Assembly: GCA_015075365.1 (NCBI GenBank)
Contig: JABTUN010000001.1
Coordinates: 434,001-498,000, forward strand
DNA: 64,000 nucleotides
Source: Verrucomicrobiaceae bacterium
GTDB lineage: Bacteria; Verrucomicrobiota; Verrucomicrobiia; Verrucomicrobiales; Verrucomicrobiaceae
Reading direction: 5' to 3'
The notes under the pieces are model-generated. The model saw only the letters and a list, made by a program, of their open reading frames with translations, ran no database searches and was not told the DNA's origin. Shown piece after piece: positions 28,524 through 36,948 of this stretch (positions are counted from its first letter, which is position 1; every line of letters starts with the position of its first letter). The position numbers and the translations under genes are program-made.

Positions 28524-30313
28524 TTCAAAGCATTTACAGCTCTCTGGAAAGTTTTAAGCCTGTCAAACTCAAGCCTGGCTTCAATTTGCTCGTCTCTGAC
28601 AAGAGTCAGGCCAATGCGATTCGTCCAAGCCGGAATCATGCCGGCAAGACCAGTGTGGTTGAGATTATTCACTTCCTCCTCGGAGGAGATGTGAGGGCAC
28701 CTTCGCCATTTCTTGCTCAGGAACTGCAGGGCCAGATTTTTGGGATGAACGCCGAGATAGCTGGCCGTGCCGTCAAGATTGAGCGTGGGATTGGTGCTGG
28801 TCAGAATGAGATACTCCTTGGTTCGACCGAAACCATTGAAGGGGATTTGCTCAGCGATGTGGCTTCTCATCGTAATTTGTCTGTCAAGGAGTGGTGCCGT
28901 CGCTTGGGTGAAGATTGTTTCGGTGTCACAACGACAGAACCTTACTCACCTACCTTTCGATCACTCTTTTCGTACTTCGCACGGCGCTCAGCCGACGGGG
29001 GCTTTTTGAAGGCGGATTCTTCCAGCAAGCATGTCACTAGCGGAAGTTGGCAAATGCAGGTGAACCTCGGATTCCTCCTTGGTTTGGATTGGAGACTTCC
29101 TGCCAAGATGGAGAAGCTTCGCCAAGAAGATTTGGGCTTCAAACTACTCGCTAAAACACTGCGGTCGGACACCAGCATTGGACAGGCCTTTGGGGGCGCT
29201 TCGCAGTTGAGCGCCAGTTTGGCAATTGCGAGAGATCGCGCCAAGAAATTTGAGAGGGAGTTGGCAGAATTTCGAGTTCTTGAACAGTATGCGGAAGTCG
29301 AGAAAGAAGCCTCCATGTTGGAGGCGAAATTGTCTGACAACGCGAATCAGAACAAGCTAGATGAAGAGCTGATTATCGAGTTGAAGAAATCTTCTGCTCA
29401 GGAACGGCCACCCGCAGCGAAGCAATTGGAGCGTATCTACGAGTCAGCCCAGATCGACCTGCCCGGCGTCGTGCGTGAGCATCTGGACAAAGTCCGTCGT
29501 TTTCATGATGCGGTGATCGTGAATCGGCAACAACACCTTCAGGCAGAAATCACGGCAGCGGAAAGTCGCATTCGTGAAAGAGGGGTGAAGTCACGGCAAT
29601 GGCAGGCCAGATTAACCGAGGCCATGCAGTTGCTAAAGACTCATGGTGCACTTGAGAAATATAGCCTCGTTGCTCGAGAGTTGGAAAAGCATCGAGCAGA
29701 GGTGGCTCTCCTGGAAAAGCGTTTGGAGATCGCTCAGCAAATTGAAGACGGCGGGAAGGCCCTCAAAGTGCAAAGAGCAGAAATCGAGCGTCAAATGACT
29801 CTGGATCGACGAGAACGGGAGGCAGTGCTCAACGATGCCGCTGTTATGTTTCACGAAATGTCTGAACGTGTATGTGAAAAGGCTTCTACGCTTCACATCG
29901 AGACAGACGAAAAGGGATTGCAAATTAGATTCAGTGGCGGCCCGGATCATCGGCGCGGAATTCCTTACTTGGAAATGCTCTGCTTCGATTTGACCCTCAT
30001 GCGGCTGGCTAAAGAACGAGGCTTCCATCCACCATTACTTGTTCATGACAGCGCCCTGTTTGACCCACTTGAGGAAAGACAGATCACCAACGCTCTCGAA
30101 CTCGGCCTCGAACTGTCGGATGCGCACGGCTTTCAATATTTGGTGACGATGAACACTGATCGCTTAGCGGACGCAACCAGCCGAAACTCTCGCGTTCTGG
30201 AACATGTCATCGAGCCGCACCTCACGGATGAGCTAGAGACAGGGGGATTGTTTGGCTGCGTGCTCACCTACCCGCCGAAGGAAAAGAAGGAACGTAGAAA
30301 ACGAGATCAATGA
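28520..30313 (+). CDS. ABC-3C system ATPase (DUF2326, SMC/RecN-like)
   Basis: 597 residues starting MIQSIYSSLESFKPVKLKPGFNLLV. Walker A is RNHAGKTSVVEIIHFLLGG (about 35-53). The centre (about 215-460) is a long coiled coil. The C-terminal DUF2326 part has GIPYLEMLCFDLTLMRLA and the Walker B-like PPLLVHDSALFDPLEERQ, where the usual catalytic DE is DS, as is characteristic of this family. It then ends with FQYLVTMNTD. Such SMC-like ATPases sense DNA/RNA or foreign structures and control the attached effector. The initiation ATG overlaps the MC6 stop. A longer in-frame reading from 28334 only reads through the MC6 gene in another frame. Confidence 0.85.
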   Translation: MIQSIYSSLESFKPVKLKPGFNLLVSDKSQANAIRPSRNHAGKTSVVEIIHFLLGGDVRAPSPFLAQELQGQIFGMNAEIAGRAVKIERGIGAGQNEILLGSTETIEGDLLSDVASHRNLSVKEWCRRLGEDCFGVTTTEPYSPTFRSLFSYFARRSADGGFLKADSSSKHVTSGSWQMQVNLGFLLGLDWRLPAKMEKLRQEDLGFKLLAKTLRSDTSIGQAFGGASQLSASLAIARDRAKKFERELAEFRVLEQYAEVEKEASMLEAKLSDNANQNKLDEELIIELKKSSAQERPPAAKQLERIYESAQIDLPGVVREHLDKVRRFHDAVIVNRQQHLQAEITAAESRIRERGVKSRQWQARLTEAMQLLKTHGALEKYSLVARELEKHRAEVALLEKRLEIAQQIEDGGKALKVQRAEIERQMTLDRREREAVLNDAAVMFHEMSERVCEKASTLHIETDEKGLQIRFSGGPDHRRGIPYLEMLCFDLTLMRLAKERGFHPPLLVHDSALFDPLEERQITNALELGLELSDAHGFQYLVTMNTDRLADATSRNSRVLEHVIEPHLTDELETGGLFGCVLTYPPKEKKERRKRDQ

Positions 30314-30512
30314 CAGTGCATACCGACATACATGTGTTTTTAGTGCAGGATTGAGAAGCACGTTGGAAATATGCTCGACGGCGTTGAGCGAATCAGAATG
30401 AAAATTTCGAAGACAGTGTCTGCGGAATCTCGGTTTCTTCTTACACCGTCAGAAGGACGGCCTTCAAGGAAGAGCGCCGGGGTGCTGGCCGTATGGCTTT
30501 CAAATACCCCTC

Positions 30513-31928
30513 ATGTCCCGCCTCACCGCTAATACCTCACCATGCGCCTCCAAGCGGCGTGAGTTTCTTCTGCGATCCACCGGGGGCTTTGCGGGGCTGG
30601 TGTTGGCGGATTTGATGGCGGGGCCGCTGACGGAGAAGCGCGGGCATTTTCCGGCGAAGGCGAAGCATTGCGTATTCTTGTTCATGAATGGCGGGCCGTC
30701 GCAGGTGGACACGTTTGATCTGAAGCCGGCGCTGAAGAAGTTCCACGGCCAGCCCTACACGGGCGATGCGAAGGTGGGATCGAACGGACGTGCGGTGGGG
30801 CATCTGATGCAGTCGCCGTTTGAGTTCACGCGGCATGGGCAGAGCGGGCTGCCGGTCAGCAGCCTGTTTCCGCGCACGGCGATGCATGCGGACGACTTGT
30901 GCGTGATCCGCTCGATGCATGCGGACACGGCAGCGCATGCGTCGGGCTGTTTGCAGATGAACACGGGCAGCATCTTCATCGGGAAGCCGAGCATCGGTTC
31001 ATGGCTGAGCTATGGCCTCGGCACGACAAATCAAAACCTGCCGAGCTATGTCGTGATGACGGATCCGCGCGGCGGACCGATCGGCAGCGCGTCGAACTGG
31101 TCGGCGGGCTACATGCCGGCGGCGTTTCAGGGCACGTTGTTCCGCAGCGGCGGCTCGCCCTTGCTCGATCTCGCCACGCCGGCGGGCACGAGCGATCGCA
31201 CGCAGCGGCGCAGCCTCGATTTGCTCAAGGCGTTGAATGAAGAGCATCTCGCGCGGCATGCCGAGCAGTCGGAACTAAATGCGCGCATTGAGTCGTATGA
31301 GCTGGCGTATCGCATGCAGACGGAGGCGATGGATGTGGTCGATCTCGACCGCGAATCCGCCGCCACGCGCGAGATGTATGGCCTGAATCATCCGCTCACG
31401 GCCGACTTTGGCCGCAAGTGCCTCATCACGCGCCGGCTCATCGAGAAAGGTGTGCGCTATATCCAGCTCTACTCCGGCGGCGGGCACATCGAGGACACGT
31501 GGGACGGTCACAACGACTGCATCAAGAACCACACGCTGCACGCGGGCGAAACGGACCAGCCCATCGCCGCGCTGATCGCCGATCTGAAACGCACGGGCCT
31601 GTGGGACGAGACACTGCTCGTGTGGGGCGGTGAATTCGGCCGCACGCCGACGAGTGAAGGCGTCGGCAAACCAGGGCGTGATCACGACTGGCATGGTTTT
31701 TCGATGTGGATGGCCGGCGCAGGTGTGAAAGGCGGCCAGGCCATCGGCGCGACGGATGAACTCGGCTTCAAGGCGGTCGAGGATCGCGTGCATGTGAGCG
31801 ATCTGCACGCGACGATCCTGCATCTGATGGGCGTGGATCACACGCGGTTGAGTTATCAGCATCAGGGGCTCGATCAGCGACTCACTGGGGTCGAGGAGCG
31901 GCGGGTGGTGACGAAAGCGCTGGCATGA
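30513..31928 (+). CDS. DUF1501 Tat-exported protein
   Basis: 471 residues with a twin-arginine leader (SKRREFLLRSTGGFAGLVLADLMA). DUF1501 hallmarks: HCVFLFMNGGPSQVDTFDLKP, LCVIRSMHADTAAH, GSWLSYGLGT, ALNEEHLARH, CLITRRLIEKGVRYIQLYSGG and LVWGGEFGRTP. The fold is related to alkaline phosphatase/sulfatase-type hydrolases, but the reaction is unknown. These proteins are normally encoded beside PSD1-type cytochrome proteins. The last codons overlap the following propeller gene (ATGA). Confidence 0.88.
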   Translation: MSRLTANTSPCASKRREFLLRSTGGFAGLVLADLMAGPLTEKRGHFPAKAKHCVFLFMNGGPSQVDTFDLKPALKKFHGQPYTGDAKVGSNGRAVGHLMQSPFEFTRHGQSGLPVSSLFPRTAMHADDLCVIRSMHADTAAHASGCLQMNTGSIFIGKPSIGSWLSYGLGTTNQNLPSYVVMTDPRGGPIGSASNWSAGYMPAAFQGTLFRSGGSPLLDLATPAGTSDRTQRRSLDLLKALNEEHLARHAEQSELNARIESYELAYRMQTEAMDVVDLDRESAATREMYGLNHPLTADFGRKCLITRRLIEKGVRYIQLYSGGGHIEDTWDGHNDCIKNHTLHAGETDQPIAALIADLKRTGLWDETLLVWGGEFGRTPTSEGVGKPGRDHDWHGFSMWMAGAGVKGGQAIGATDELGFKAVEDRVHVSDLHATILHLMGVDHTRLSYQHQGLDQRLTGVEERRVVTKALA

Positions 31929-32920
31929 ATTCGATGCTCTTCATGAAACCGTTTCTTTTTCTGCTGATGATGCCTCTGGGCCCTGTGCTGTCGCAGGACT
32001 GGGTGCTGGAAGGCAAAGCCGCCTGGCAGGCGCGGGATTCGCAGGCGGAGTGGGTTTTCAAAGACAGGCTGTGGATCGGCGGCGGTTGGTTTCAGTCGTT
32101 TGAAGAGCCGCCGCGCGATGTGTGGGCCTCCGGCGATGGCAAAACGTGGTCTTTGATCGAAAAGAGCGCACCGTGGCTGCACAGCGACTTGCCGATGAGC
32201 ATCGCCTTCGCCGACAAGATGTGGGTCATGGGCGGCTGGCACAAAGGAAGGCTCCCCGGACACTCTGCGAGCAATCAGGTGTGGTCATCGAGTGATGGAG
32301 TCACTTGGGAGCAGGTCACTGCGAGCGCCGGATGGTCGCCGCGGCTCGCTGCGGGGCTGGTGGAGCATCGCGGACGGATGTGGATGCTCGGAGGCATCGA
32401 GAACTACTACTTTGGCGATGACAAGAGCCTCAAGAATGACGTGTGGTCGTCTGTAGATGGCAAAACGTGGAAGCAAGAGACAGCACAGGCCGGGTGGTCG
32501 CCACGTTCTTATCATCAGGCAGTGGTTTTGAATGATCGCATCTATGTGATGGGCGGCGGCAACTACACGCCGGCCTATCACGCGAAGAACGACGTGTGGT
32601 CATCGAGTGATGGCGCGAACTGGACCTGCGAAACGGAGTCCGCGCCGTGGGAGCCGAGGATGTGGTTCAGCGCGGCGGTGTATCGCGGTCGCATCTGGGT
32701 GCTCGGCGGCTGGTCGAAGGAGAAGGACAACTTTGGCGATGTCTGGCACAGCGCGGATGGCAAGAACTGGCAGCGACTGGAGACGAAAACCTGTTGGAAG
32801 GCACGGCACGAGCATTCGGTGTTCGTGTTTCAGGACAAGCTGTGGATCGCAGGAGGTCATGCGCGGCCGCTGTCGAACGAGGTGTGGTCTTTGAGCCTGC
32901 CGGAGAATTGGAAGCCGTGA
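31925..32920 (+). CDS. Exported kelch-like beta-propeller
   Basis: 331 residues, signal peptide (9-23). It consists of about six kelch-type repeats with the unit WxxGG...NDVWSSxDGxxWxxxTxxAxWSPR: RLWIGGGW, KMWVMGGW, RMWMLGGIE, RIYVMGGGN, RIWVLGGWS and KLWIAGGH. Each carries an Asp-rich loop. No galactose-oxidase Cys/Tyr copper site was recognised, so a binding role is more likely than catalysis. Start overlaps the DUF1501 stop. It may pair with the PSD1/DUF1501 proteins. Confidence 0.8.
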   Translation: MNSMLFMKPFLFLLMMPLGPVLSQDWVLEGKAAWQARDSQAEWVFKDRLWIGGGWFQSFEEPPRDVWASGDGKTWSLIEKSAPWLHSDLPMSIAFADKMWVMGGWHKGRLPGHSASNQVWSSSDGVTWEQVTASAGWSPRLAAGLVEHRGRMWMLGGIENYYFGDDKSLKNDVWSSVDGKTWKQETAQAGWSPRSYHQAVVLNDRIYVMGGGNYTPAYHAKNDVWSSSDGANWTCETESAPWEPRMWFSAAVYRGRIWVLGGWSKEKDNFGDVWHSADGKNWQRLETKTCWKARHEHSVFVFQDKLWIAGGHARPLSNEVWSLSLPENWKP

Positions 32921-32962
32921 CGAGGAAAGGCATGCGGGAGCTGCCTCGTATGTTCAGCGCTC

Positions 32963-34396
32963 ATGCTCACCATCAACGGCACATCGCGCACCAATTGCTC
33001 CGGCGTCACGCGCCGTGAGTTGCTGCAGATTGGCGGCGCGGGGTTGTTTGGGATGACACTGCCGGGCGTGCTCGCGGCGCAGGAGGCGCAGCAGGCCTTT
33101 GCGGGTGGAAAGGCGAAGTCGGTGATCTTTTTGTTCCTGTTCGGCGGGCCGAGCCAGCTTGAGACCTTCGACATGAAGCCGGACGCAAAGCGCGAGGTGC
33201 GCGGGCCGTTCAAACCCATCCGCAGCCGCACGCCGGATCTCCTCATCAGCGAGCATCTGGCGCGACTGGCAAAGATCTCGCACAAGTACGCGGTCATCCG
33301 CTCGATGACGCACAGCTACAACGATCACAGCGGCGCGGGGCATTATTTGCAGACGGGACATCGCTGGCATCTGCCAGTTGGCGGTGGTTTTTCGGCCACG
33401 CCGCAGGACTGGCCGTCGATGGGCTCCGTGGTGGAGCATTTGAGCCAGAAAATGCCCGGTGGCATGGAGCGCGATCTCGCTTCATATGCGGTGCTGCCAA
33501 ATCGTCTCGGTCGTCTGCAGGATCGCGGGCAATACATCCGTCCCGGCGAGTATGCGGGCTGGCTGGGGCAGGCCTACAACCCGATGACGACCGTCATCGA
33601 CAAGAAGGACGTGAAGGACAACCCCTACTGGCGAGCCTGCGCGGATGGCGAGTTGAGCTTTGAGATCGAAGGATTGAAGCCCGTGGTGCCGGTGAGCCGC
33701 ATCCAGGAGCGTGTGGGCCTGCTGGACCAGTTTGAGGCCGTGCGCTCGCGCCTCGATGTCGGCGACGCGGACGCGATGGACCTGCACCGCAAGCGCGCGA
33801 TGGCCTTGATCGCCTCCAACAAGACGAGCAGCGCGCTGAACATCCGTGCGGAGAGCGAAACGATGCGCGACCGCTACGGGAGGCATCTTTTCGGCCAGAG
33901 CTGCCTCATGGCGCGGCGGCTGGTGGAAGCCGGCACGCGCTTTGTGACGGTGCACTACGACTGCGTGGACGGCTACGGCTGGGATTCGCATCGCACCAGC
34001 GACGACGTGCGCGATCATCTGCTGCCCACGTTTGATCAAGGCTGCTCCGCGCTGCTCACCGATCTCGACGAGCGCGGACTGCTCGATGAGACGCTCGTGA
34101 TCGCCATCGGTGAAATGGGCCGCACGCCCACGCCGAACGCCACCTGGGGTCGCGGCCACTGGAGCACCTGCTTTCCCGCGCTCATCGCCGGCGCAGGCGT
34201 GCGAGGCGGGATCACCTACGGCAAATCGGACAAGGAGGCGGCTTATCCGGATGAAAAACCGGTTTCACCCGAGGATCTTGCGAAGACCATCTACTGGGCG
34301 CTGGGCATTGATCCCGATTTGATGCTCATGAACCGCGAAAACCGGCCGATTCCCATCGTTGAGGGTGGGAAACCCATTCTCGACCTTTTCGGATGA
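32963..34396 (+). CDS. DUF1501 Tat-exported protein
   Basis: 477 residues with Tat signal TRRELLQIGGAGLFGMTLPG (around 16-35). Landmarks: SVIFLFLFGGPSQLETFDMKP, YAVIRSMTHSYNDHSGAGHYLQTGH, CLMARRLVEAGTRFVTVHYD and VIAIGEMGRTP. A second subtype compared with the neighbouring paralogues. Its stop overlaps the PSD1 gene at 34393 (ATGA), giving a DUF1501-PSD1-DUF1501 gene order. Function unknown; exported folded protein. Confidence 0.88.
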   Translation: MLTINGTSRTNCSGVTRRELLQIGGAGLFGMTLPGVLAAQEAQQAFAGGKAKSVIFLFLFGGPSQLETFDMKPDAKREVRGPFKPIRSRTPDLLISEHLARLAKISHKYAVIRSMTHSYNDHSGAGHYLQTGHRWHLPVGGGFSATPQDWPSMGSVVEHLSQKMPGGMERDLASYAVLPNRLGRLQDRGQYIRPGEYAGWLGQAYNPMTTVIDKKDVKDNPYWRACADGELSFEIEGLKPVVPVSRIQERVGLLDQFEAVRSRLDVGDADAMDLHRKRAMALIASNKTSSALNIRAESETMRDRYGRHLFGQSCLMARRLVEAGTRFVTVHYDCVDGYGWDSHRTSDDVRDHLLPTFDQGCSALLTDLDERGLLDETLVIAIGEMGRTPTPNATWGRGHWSTCFPALIAGAGVRGGITYGKSDKEAAYPDEKPVSPEDLAKTIYWALGIDPDLMLMNRENRPIPIVEGGKPILDLFG

Positions 34397-36948
34397 CGCG
34401 CCGTCTTGTTCTGGTTCTTGCCGCAGCCATGCCCCTCGACCTCGGGGCGGCCTTGTCGTTTGAAAAGGACATCCGGCCCATTTTGAAAGCACACTGCTTC
34501 CACTGCCACGGCGAGGAGGGCGAGGTGAAAGGCGGTCTGGATGTGCGCTTGAAGCGCTTCCTCGAAAAAGGGGGCGAATCCGGCCCCGCGGTCATCGCGG
34601 GCAGGCCGCACGCGAGTTTGCTGCTGGAGCAGGTGAAAAGCGGCGAGATGCCGAAAGGCGACAAGAAGCTGAAGGCGGAGGAGATCGCGAAAATCGAGCA
34701 ATGGATCGCCGAGGGCGCGAAAACGCTGCGCGTGGAGCCAGAGAAGATCGAGGGGCACTTCATTACCGAGGAGGAGCGGCAGTGGTGGGCGTTTCAGCCG
34801 ATCCGTCGGCCCCAGGTGCCCGCGGGCGAGGCCAACGCGGTGGACGCGTTCATCCGCGCGAAGCTGAAGGAGGCCAGGCTCGCGCCCTCACCCCAGGCGG
34901 ACGCGGCCACGCTGATCCGGCGGGCGTATTTCGACCTCATCGGCCTGCCGCCGACGGCGGAGGAGGTGGCGGCGTTCGAAAAGGAGATGCGGGCATCACC
35001 GCATGCCTACGCTCAAATGATCGAGCGCCTGCTGGCCCGGCCGGAGTATGGCGAGCGCTGGGCGCGGCACTGGCTGGATGTGGCGGGCTACGCGGACAGC
35101 GAGGGTTATGACGACGCGGACGCGGAGCGCAGCTCGGCATGGCGGTACCGCGATTATGTGATCCGCGCGCTGAACGCGGACATGCCGTTTGACCGTTTCA
35201 TCACGGAGCAGCTCGCGGGCGATGAATTGGTAGGCTTTCCCAAGCAGGGCATGCTCAAACCGGACGAGATCGACAAGCTGGCGGCCACCGGCTTCCTGCG
35301 CATGGCCCCGGATGGCACCGGCGGCACAAAGGACAACGTGGCGAAGAACGCGGTGATCACCGAGACGGTGAAGATCGTGTCCAGCGCGCTGCTCGGCATG
35401 ACAGTGGGCTGCGCGGAATGCCACGACCATCGCTTTGACCCGATCCTGCAGCAGGACTTTTACCGGTTGCGTGCCGTGCTGGAGCCGGGGCTGAACTACG
35501 CCGGATGGCTGGAGCCGAAACGCCGTGAGATCTCCCTGCGCACGCCGGCGGACACCGCGCTGGAGGCAAAGCTGAAGGTGGAGCTCGACGCCATCGAGGC
35601 CGCCTACAAGGAAAAGCTGCTCGACTACCAGGCGTGGACGCTGAACGCGGAGCTGGAGGCCGTGCCAGAGGATCTGCGCGAGGAGGGCCGCGCCGCGGCG
35701 CTGAAGTGGCAGAAGGATCGCGACAAAAGCCTCACCGACGCGGAGAAGAAGCTCATCGCCGACTATCCGTTCCTCAAGGTGAACAACACGGAGCAGGCGC
35801 TGAACCTGCACATCCAGCGCCACCCGGAGCGCGTGAAGGAGTTCGAGGCCGACGTGGCGAAGCACAAGGAGGACGTGGCCGCGGTGAACGCGCGCATGCC
35901 AAAGATCGGCAGCATCCGCGCGCTGAGCGAGATGCCGGAACGCCCGCTGCCTGCCACGCGCGTGCTGCTGCGCGGAAATCTCGACTCACCCGGCCCGGAG
36001 GTCGGCCCCGGCGATCTCACCGTGCTCGGCGACGTGGTGCCGGTGAACTTTGCGCCGAAGGACAAGTCACTGCCCACGAGCGGCCGGCGGCTGGCCTTTG
36101 CGCGGCATCTCACGGGCGGAAGGCATCCGCTGGTGGCGCGCGTGCTCGTGAACCGCTTCTGGCTGCACCATTTTGGCCGCGGCCTCGTGAACAGCGCGGG
36201 CGATTTCGGCGCGCAGGGGGAGAAACCCTCGCATCCTGAACTGCTCGACTGGCTGGCAGCGGAGTTCATGCAGCAGGGCTGGAGCTTGAAGCAGTTTCAC
36301 CGCCTCGTGATGAACTCCGCGACTTATCAACAGTCCTCGCTGCGCCGCGCGGACGCGGAACGCCTCGACACGGCGAACGTGCTGCTGTGGCGCATGAACA
36401 TCCGCCGCCTGGAGGCCGAGACGATCCGCGATGCGACGCTTGCCGTGACCGGCAGCCTCAATCCCCAGCGCTTTGGCGAGCCCGTGGGCGTGGCTGAGGA
36501 CGCGAACGCGCAGGTCATCGTGAACGCGGGCGCGAACGGCGCGGAATTCCGCCGCAGCATCTACGTGCAGCAGCGCCGCAGCGCGCAGCCCTGGCAGCTC
36601 GCCGTCTTTGACGCGCCCCAGATGGAGCCGAACTGCGAGCTGCGCAACGTGAGCACCGTGGCGCCGCAATCGCTCCTGCTCATGAACAGCGGCTTCGTGG
36701 TCGCGCAGTCGCAGGTCTTTGCGAAGCGCGTGATGGCCGAGGCGGGCGCCGATCCCGCGCGGCAGGCCCGCCGTGCCTGGGAGCTGGCCTTTGGCCGCGC
36801 CCCCTCCGCCGAGGATCATCGCGACGCGACCGCCTATCTCGAACAACAGGCGAAGGAGCTTCCCGCCGGCAGCGACGCGCCCGAAAAAGCCCTCGCCAGC
36901 CTTTGCCAGGCGCTGCTGGGGTCGAACCCGTTTCTCTACATCGAATGA
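34393..36948 (+). CDS. PSD1-type protein with long central helical insertion
   Basis: 851 residues. The leader is followed by a planctomycete cytochrome domain with CFHCH (35-39), DUF1549 (about 140-375: LIRRAYFDLIGLPPT, RPEYGERWARHWLDVAGYADSEGYD, GCAECHDHRFDPI) and DUF1553 (about 550-845: RVLVNRFWLHHFGRGLVNSAGD, LEAETIRDATLAV). Between them (about 390-520) is a charged helical region (KLKVELDAIEAAYKEKLL) absent from the shorter paralogue at 25233. Expected in the periplasm, perhaps carrying electrons to or from a DUF1501 partner. Coupled on both sides to DUF1501 genes by ATGA overlaps. Confidence 0.9.
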   Translation: MTRRLVLVLAAAMPLDLGAALSFEKDIRPILKAHCFHCHGEEGEVKGGLDVRLKRFLEKGGESGPAVIAGRPHASLLLEQVKSGEMPKGDKKLKAEEIAKIEQWIAEGAKTLRVEPEKIEGHFITEEERQWWAFQPIRRPQVPAGEANAVDAFIRAKLKEARLAPSPQADAATLIRRAYFDLIGLPPTAEEVAAFEKEMRASPHAYAQMIERLLARPEYGERWARHWLDVAGYADSEGYDDADAERSSAWRYRDYVIRALNADMPFDRFITEQLAGDELVGFPKQGMLKPDEIDKLAATGFLRMAPDGTGGTKDNVAKNAVITETVKIVSSALLGMTVGCAECHDHRFDPILQQDFYRLRAVLEPGLNYAGWLEPKRREISLRTPADTALEAKLKVELDAIEAAYKEKLLDYQAWTLNAELEAVPEDLREEGRAAALKWQKDRDKSLTDAEKKLIADYPFLKVNNTEQALNLHIQRHPERVKEFEADVAKHKEDVAAVNARMPKIGSIRALSEMPERPLPATRVLLRGNLDSPGPEVGPGDLTVLGDVVPVNFAPKDKSLPTSGRRLAFARHLTGGRHPLVARVLVNRFWLHHFGRGLVNSAGDFGAQGEKPSHPELLDWLAAEFMQQGWSLKQFHRLVMNSATYQQSSLRRADAERLDTANVLLWRMNIRRLEAETIRDATLAVTGSLNPQRFGEPVGVAEDANAQVIVNAGANGAEFRRSIYVQQRRSAQPWQLAVFDAPQMEPNCELRNVSTVAPQSLLLMNSGFVVAQSQVFAKRVMAEAGADPARQARRAWELAFGRAPSAEDHRDATAYLEQQAKELPAGSDAPEKALASLCQALLGSNPFLYIE

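Larger units (their letters stand above)
27300..30512. other. Inserted low-GC island carrying an ABC-3C system
   Basis: The stretch between the PSD1 stop and the DUF1501 start contains only the three ABC-3C genes plus flanks of 82 bp and 199 bp. Base composition and codon choice (AGA, TTG, ATT, AAA) differ clearly from the GC-rich genes on both sides. PSD1 and DUF1501 genes are usually adjacent (as at 34393-38381), so an insertion is inferred. No integrase, tRNA or clear direct repeat is visible at the edges. I see no gene in the 199 bp after 30313. Confidence 0.6.

Noticed and set aside
30314..30512. A possible gene or att site after the ABC-3C ATPase
   Set aside because: No ORF with coding character and no repeat matching the left flank (27300-27381) was found by eye.
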